A DNA stretch of 8,033 bases from an uncultured Opitutia bacterium (lineage in GTDB: Bacteria; Verrucomicrobiota; Verrucomicrobiia; Opitutales; UBA953). Location of the stretch: NCBI GenBank assembly GCA_903924185.1, contig CAIYAN010000026.1:1-8033 (forward strand), written 5' to 3'. Positions 5,397 to 8,033 of this stretch are shown here, one piece after another; the first letter of the stretch is position 1; each line of letters starts with the position of its first letter. Under the pieces are notes generated by a model. That model ran no database searches and was not told the DNA's origin. It saw only the letters and a program-made list of their open reading frames with translations. Position numbers and translations under genes: made by a program.

Positions 5397-7385
5397 TCAG
5401 CGGCGCCCGCCTTTACGGCGTTGTTTGGCGGGGGCCGGCTTGCCTGTCCGCAGTGCTTCAATCTGGTCGCGCAACATCGCGGCCTTCTCGAACTGGAGTT
5501 CATCCGCGGCCTCTAACATCTCCGTCTCAAGGTCAGCCAGGACTCGGGCCACATCGCGGTCATCGGTGCCTTCGGCCACCGCGAGTAGGGCTTCTTCTTC
5601 GTCGACGAGGCTTTCCTCGATTGCCCGGACCGTGCTCTTGGGCGTGATGCCATGCTTCACATTGTAAGCCTGCTGGCGCTTGCGTCGGTCGCCGCAGATG
5701 GTCAGCGCGCGCGTCAGTGATTTCGTCATCACGTCAGCGTAGAGCAGAACCTTACCGTCAACGTGACGGGCGGCGCGGCCAGAGGTCTGGATGAGGCTCG
5801 TCTCGCTGCGCAGGAAGCCTTCCTTGTCCGCGTCGAGGATACCAACCAAGGCCACTTCAGGTAAGTCGAGGCCTTCGCGGAGTAGGTTAACGCCAACGAG
5901 GACGTCGAACTTACCTGCCCGCAGGCGGCGTAAAATCTCCACGCGCTCGATGGCGTCAATGTCGGAGTGGAGGTACTCCACCTTCAGCCCGTGCTCGCGC
6001 ATGAAGTGCGAAAGGTCTTCGGACATCCGCTTCGTGAGTGTGGTGACCAAGGTGCGCCAGCCGAGTGCGGCTACCCGCTTGGCTTCACCGATGATATCCT
6101 CCACCTGACCGCGAATCGGCCGGACCTCCATGACAGGGTCGAGCAAGCCGGTCGGGCGGATGACCTGTTCGGCGATGACGCTGGAGACTTTATACTCATA
6201 GGGCGCGGGCGTGGCCGAGACGTAGACCGTCTGACCAGAAATCGTATCAAACTCCTCGGGCCGTAACGGACGGTTTTCCATCGCCGACGGTAGGCGGAAG
6301 CCGAAGTCGACCAGCTTTTCTTTGCGCGCGCGGTCACCGTGGTACATCCCGCCGATCTGCGAGACCGAGACGTGGCTTTCGTCGATGAAGATCAGTCGGT
6401 CGTCTGGGAAGAAGTCTAGAAGGCAGTGCGGGCGCTCGCCTGGCCGGCGGCCGGCCATATGCATCGAGTAATTTTCAATGCCCGAGCAAAAACCCGTTTC
6501 GCGTAGCATTTCGAGATCGTGCTCAACCCGCATCCGAATGCGTTGGGCTTCGATGAGCCGGTTGGACTTTTCGAAGAACGCCACGCGTTCCTCGAGTTCG
6601 GCCCGGATGGCCTCGGCGGCCGTCTTAACGCGGGCAGGCGAAGTGACGTATTGGTTGGCGGGGTAGAGGTCGAACTTATCAAGCGTCTTACCCGGACGCA
6701 CGGTGACGGCATCGAGTTCCCGAATTTGCTCGAGCGTGTCACCCCAGAATTCCAGCCGGATGGCTGATTCCATGTAGGCTGGCCAGATATCGATAGTCTC
6801 GCCGCGGGCGCGGAAGGTGCAGCGCTCGAGGATGGCGTCGTTACGAGAGTATTGGTTGGCGACTAGCCGCGTCAGGAGCTCGTCGCGCTTGATGACCAAG
6901 CCCTGGCGGAGAGGAATCATCAGCGCCAAGAAGTCCTCGGGTGACCCTAAGCCGTAAATACAGGAGACCGAGGCGATGACAATGACATCACGCCGGGAAA
7001 GCAGGGCGCTGCTGGCACTGATGCGCATGCGTTCGATGTCCTCGTTGATAGCCGAGTCCTTCTCGATGAACGTATCCGTCTGCGGGACGTAGGCCTCGGG
7101 CTGGTAGTAATCGTAATAGCTGACGAAGTATTCGACCGCGTTCTCGGGGAAGAAGTGTTTGAACTCCGAGTAGAGTTGGGCCGCCAGCGTCTTGTTGTGC
7201 GAGATGATCAGCGCCGGCCGTTGCTGGCGCGCGATCAGGTTCGCCATGGTGAATGTCTTACCCGAACCCGTCACGCCGAGCAGAGTCTGGCGCGCATTCC
7301 CCGCCGTGAGGGAGGCGTCCAAGGTGGCGATGGCCGTGGGCTGGTCGCCCATCGGTTGGTAATCGGAATGCAGACGGAACTCCAT
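5397..7385 (-). CDS. uvrB: Excinuclease ABC subunit UvrB
   Basis: UvrB is the damage-verifying helicase-like subunit of nucleotide excision repair. UvrA loads it onto DNA, where it opens the lesion and recruits UvrC for the two incisions. The 662-residue length is normal for the family. Seen in order: the N-terminus F-R-L-H-S-D-Y-Q-P-x-G-D-Q-P, Walker A G37-V-T-G-S-G-K-T44, the beta-hairpin SYYDYYQPEAYVP (89-101) that clamps one DNA strand, the Walker B/motif II D335-E-S-H338, motif VI Q533-T-S-G-R-A-A-R540, and a C-terminal UVR segment (about 616-646) that contacts UvrC. A short basic tail ends the protein. Motif VI has Ser535 where Ile is common; both Arg residues are kept. The ATG at 7385 lies 5 bp after the HAD gene's stop, so the two are probably one operon. 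Its stop directly touches the mutL stop. No LexA-type site can be placed in the 5-bp gap. Confidence 0.98.
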   Translation of the reverse strand: MEFRLHSDYQPMGDQPTAIATLDASLTAGNARQTLLGVTGSGKTFTMANLIARQQRPALIISHNKTLAAQLYSEFKHFFPENAVEYFVSYYDYYQPEAYVPQTDTFIEKDSAINEDIERMRISASSALLSRRDVIVIASVSCIYGLGSPEDFLALMIPLRQGLVIKRDELLTRLVANQYSRNDAILERCTFRARGETIDIWPAYMESAIRLEFWGDTLEQIRELDAVTVRPGKTLDKFDLYPANQYVTSPARVKTAAEAIRAELEERVAFFEKSNRLIEAQRIRMRVEHDLEMLRETGFCSGIENYSMHMAGRRPGERPHCLLDFFPDDRLIFIDESHVSVSQIGGMYHGDRARKEKLVDFGFRLPSAMENRPLRPEEFDTISGQTVYVSATPAPYEYKVSSVIAEQVIRPTGLLDPVMEVRPIRGQVEDIIGEAKRVAALGWRTLVTTLTKRMSEDLSHFMREHGLKVEYLHSDIDAIERVEILRRLRAGKFDVLVGVNLLREGLDLPEVALVGILDADKEGFLRSETSLIQTSGRAARHVDGKVLLYADVMTKSLTRALTICGDRRKRQQAYNVKHGITPKSTVRAIEESLVDEEEALLAVAEGTDDRDVARVLADLETEMLEAADELQFEKAAMLRDQIEALRTGKPAPAKQRRKGGRR
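5401..5437. terminator. Candidate terminator hairpin at the mutL-uvrB junction, inside the uvrB 3' end
   Basis: CGGCGCCCGCC (5401-5411) and GGCGGGGGCCG (5427-5437) pair over 10 of 11 positions, with one G-G mismatch and a 15-base loop. The hairpin begins 4 bases after the mutL stop and overlaps the codons of UvrB's basic C-terminal tail. Neither strand has a clear T-run after it, so it is not a classical intrinsic terminator. It may stall or process the mutL transcript, or protect its 3' end. The pairing is seen directly; the function is inferred. Confidence 0.3.
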
Positions 7386-7390
7386 ACCGC

Positions 7391-8033
7391 TTAGTCGAGA
7401 CGCCCGCGCACGAGCCAGCCGGCGTCGACCTCGGAGAGGTCCTTCACGATGCGATGGGCGTTTTGCGGGAGGAGGGCTTCGCTCGTATTAGTGGTCGCTA
7501 AAGCAATGGTGATGAACCCGCCGGCGAGGCCGGCTTGGATACCCGAGAAGGAATCCTCGAAGACGAACGACGCTGCGGGGTCGCCGCCCGCCAAGGTGCA
7601 GGCCTTCAGGAAGACCTCGGGGTCGGGCTTGCCGCGGGAGACATCCTCACTGCTGACGGCGCCTTCGAAAAAGACGCCCAACCCGAAGAGCTCGAACGCG
7701 AGTGCCAGATTTTCCTTCTGCGTCGAGGTGCCGATGACGCAGGGAATTCCCGCGGTCTGGAGTGCGCGGAGCAGCTCGAAGACACCGGGCAGGACGCGGA
7801 TGTGCCCTTGGCGGGCAATCACTCGATAGAGCTCTTCCTTGCGATAGGAGAGGCGACGGACCTCCTGAGGGTCGCGCGTCCACTGGAGGATATCAGGGAT
7901 GATGAGCTCGTTGCGCTTACCGAAGCCGCGGACGAAGTGGTCAGGAGGTAGGGGGAGTTTCTCTTCGACCGCTAACTGTTCCCAAGAGCGTTCATGGGCG
8001 ACGGCGGAGTCGACGACGACCCCGTCCCAATCA
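7391..8033 (-). CDS. HAD-superfamily hydrolase, phosphatase/beta-phosphoglucomutase-like (first codons outside window)
   Basis: The frame is open to the right edge; 213 residues are visible and probably only a few N-terminal ones are missing. The first visible codons encode D-W-D-G-V-V-V-D-S, the HAD motif I, with the nucleophile Asp and the acid/base Asp two residues later. Motif II is in GTSTQKEN (101-108), motif III is the Lys of KPDPEVF (K135), and motif IV is FEDSFSGIQAG with E159-D160. The alpha-helical cap between motifs I and II, plus the ED form of motif IV, place it in subfamily I, near phosphatases such as Gph and beta-phosphoglucomutase-like CbbY/PgmB proteins. The substrate (a sugar phosphate, phosphoglycolate or other small phosphoester) cannot be read from the sequence. 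The cytoplasm is the expected location. A GTG at 7822 is not the true start, because it would remove motif I. It precedes uvrB by 5 bp, suggesting shared transcription. Confidence 0.9.
   Translation of the reverse strand, partial: DWDGVVVDSAVAHERSWEQLAVEEKLPLPPDHFVRGFGKRNELIIPDILQWTRDPQEVRRLSYRKEELYRVIARQGHIRVLPGVFELLRALQTAGIPCVIGTSTQKENLALAFELFGLGVFFEGAVSSEDVSRGKPDPEVFLKACTLAGGDPAASFVFEDSFSGIQAGLAGGFITIALATTNTSEALLPQNAHRIVKDLSEVDAGWLVRGRLD

Noticed and set aside
6441..6457. Perfect palindrome TGGCCGG-CGG-CCGGCCA in uvrB
   Set aside because: It encodes the conserved UvrB A-G-R-R-P-G segment in GC-rich codons, so coding constraint explains it.
7391..7822. Short 143-residue version of the HAD protein starting at GTG 7822
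   Set aside because: It would lack the DWDGVVVDS nucleophile motif, which is in frame upstream; the real gene extends past the right edge.
1..8033. Search for mobile elements, CRISPR arrays, tRNA/rRNA genes, riboswitches, attachment sites and origins
   Set aside because: No transposase or integrase motifs, regularly spaced direct repeats, cloverleaf-like sequences or clusters of repeated boxes were seen. Coding sequence fills nearly all of the window and no gap exceeds 100 bp.

Overview
This window looks like ordinary chromosomal backbone from a fairly GC-rich, double-membraned bacterium. The mix of genes (a DUF255 thioredoxin-fold protein, a secreted basic-secretory-protein-like metallopeptidase, mutL and uvrB) and the weak or absent Shine-Dalgarno sequences would fit the Verrucomicrobiota/PVC group. 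That placement is an impression from protein style, not a proven assignment. I see no insertion sequence, phage gene, integrase, CRISPR array, tRNA or rRNA, and no shift in base composition that would mark an island.

Layout from left to right. Positions 1-858 (minus strand) hold the N-terminal 286 codons of an unrecognised membrane-anchored, helix-rich protein that runs off the left edge. Just upstream of it on the same strand, 914-2926 is a full-length DUF255/YyaL/SPATA20-type protein with an intact C-H-W-C motif; the pair is separated by 55 bp and may be co-transcribed. A 98-bp divergent intergenic region (2927-3024), with a small inverted repeat, separates it from a plus-strand pair. The first of that pair is a predicted secreted metallopeptidase-like protein with HELTH (3025-3651); the second, two bases later, is mutL (3654-5396). 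From the right edge two minus-strand genes come in: a HAD-family phosphatase/mutase (7391 to beyond 8033, first codons missing) and, 5 bp after it, uvrB (5397-7385). The mutL and uvrB stop codons touch each other exactly, forming the palindrome TGATCA.

How the genes relate. MutL (mismatch repair) and UvrB (nucleotide excision repair) lie tail to tail, but they are read from different promoters and act in separate pathways. Their partners MutS, UvrA and UvrC are not in the window. The most notable point is that MutL has a complete GHKL ATPase domain but a C-terminal domain in which the motifs of the metal-dependent nicking endonuclease are degraded. It therefore resembles the E. coli type of MutL, which relies on a separate nicking enzyme. 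A near-perfect 11-bp inverted repeat right after the mutL stop, lying inside the last codons of uvrB, may help end mutL transcription.

I did not find a convincing new multi-gene system. The points worth a second look are the MutL C-terminal domain, the gapless convergent junction and its hairpin, the protease-mutL coupling, and the unassigned membrane protein at the left edge.
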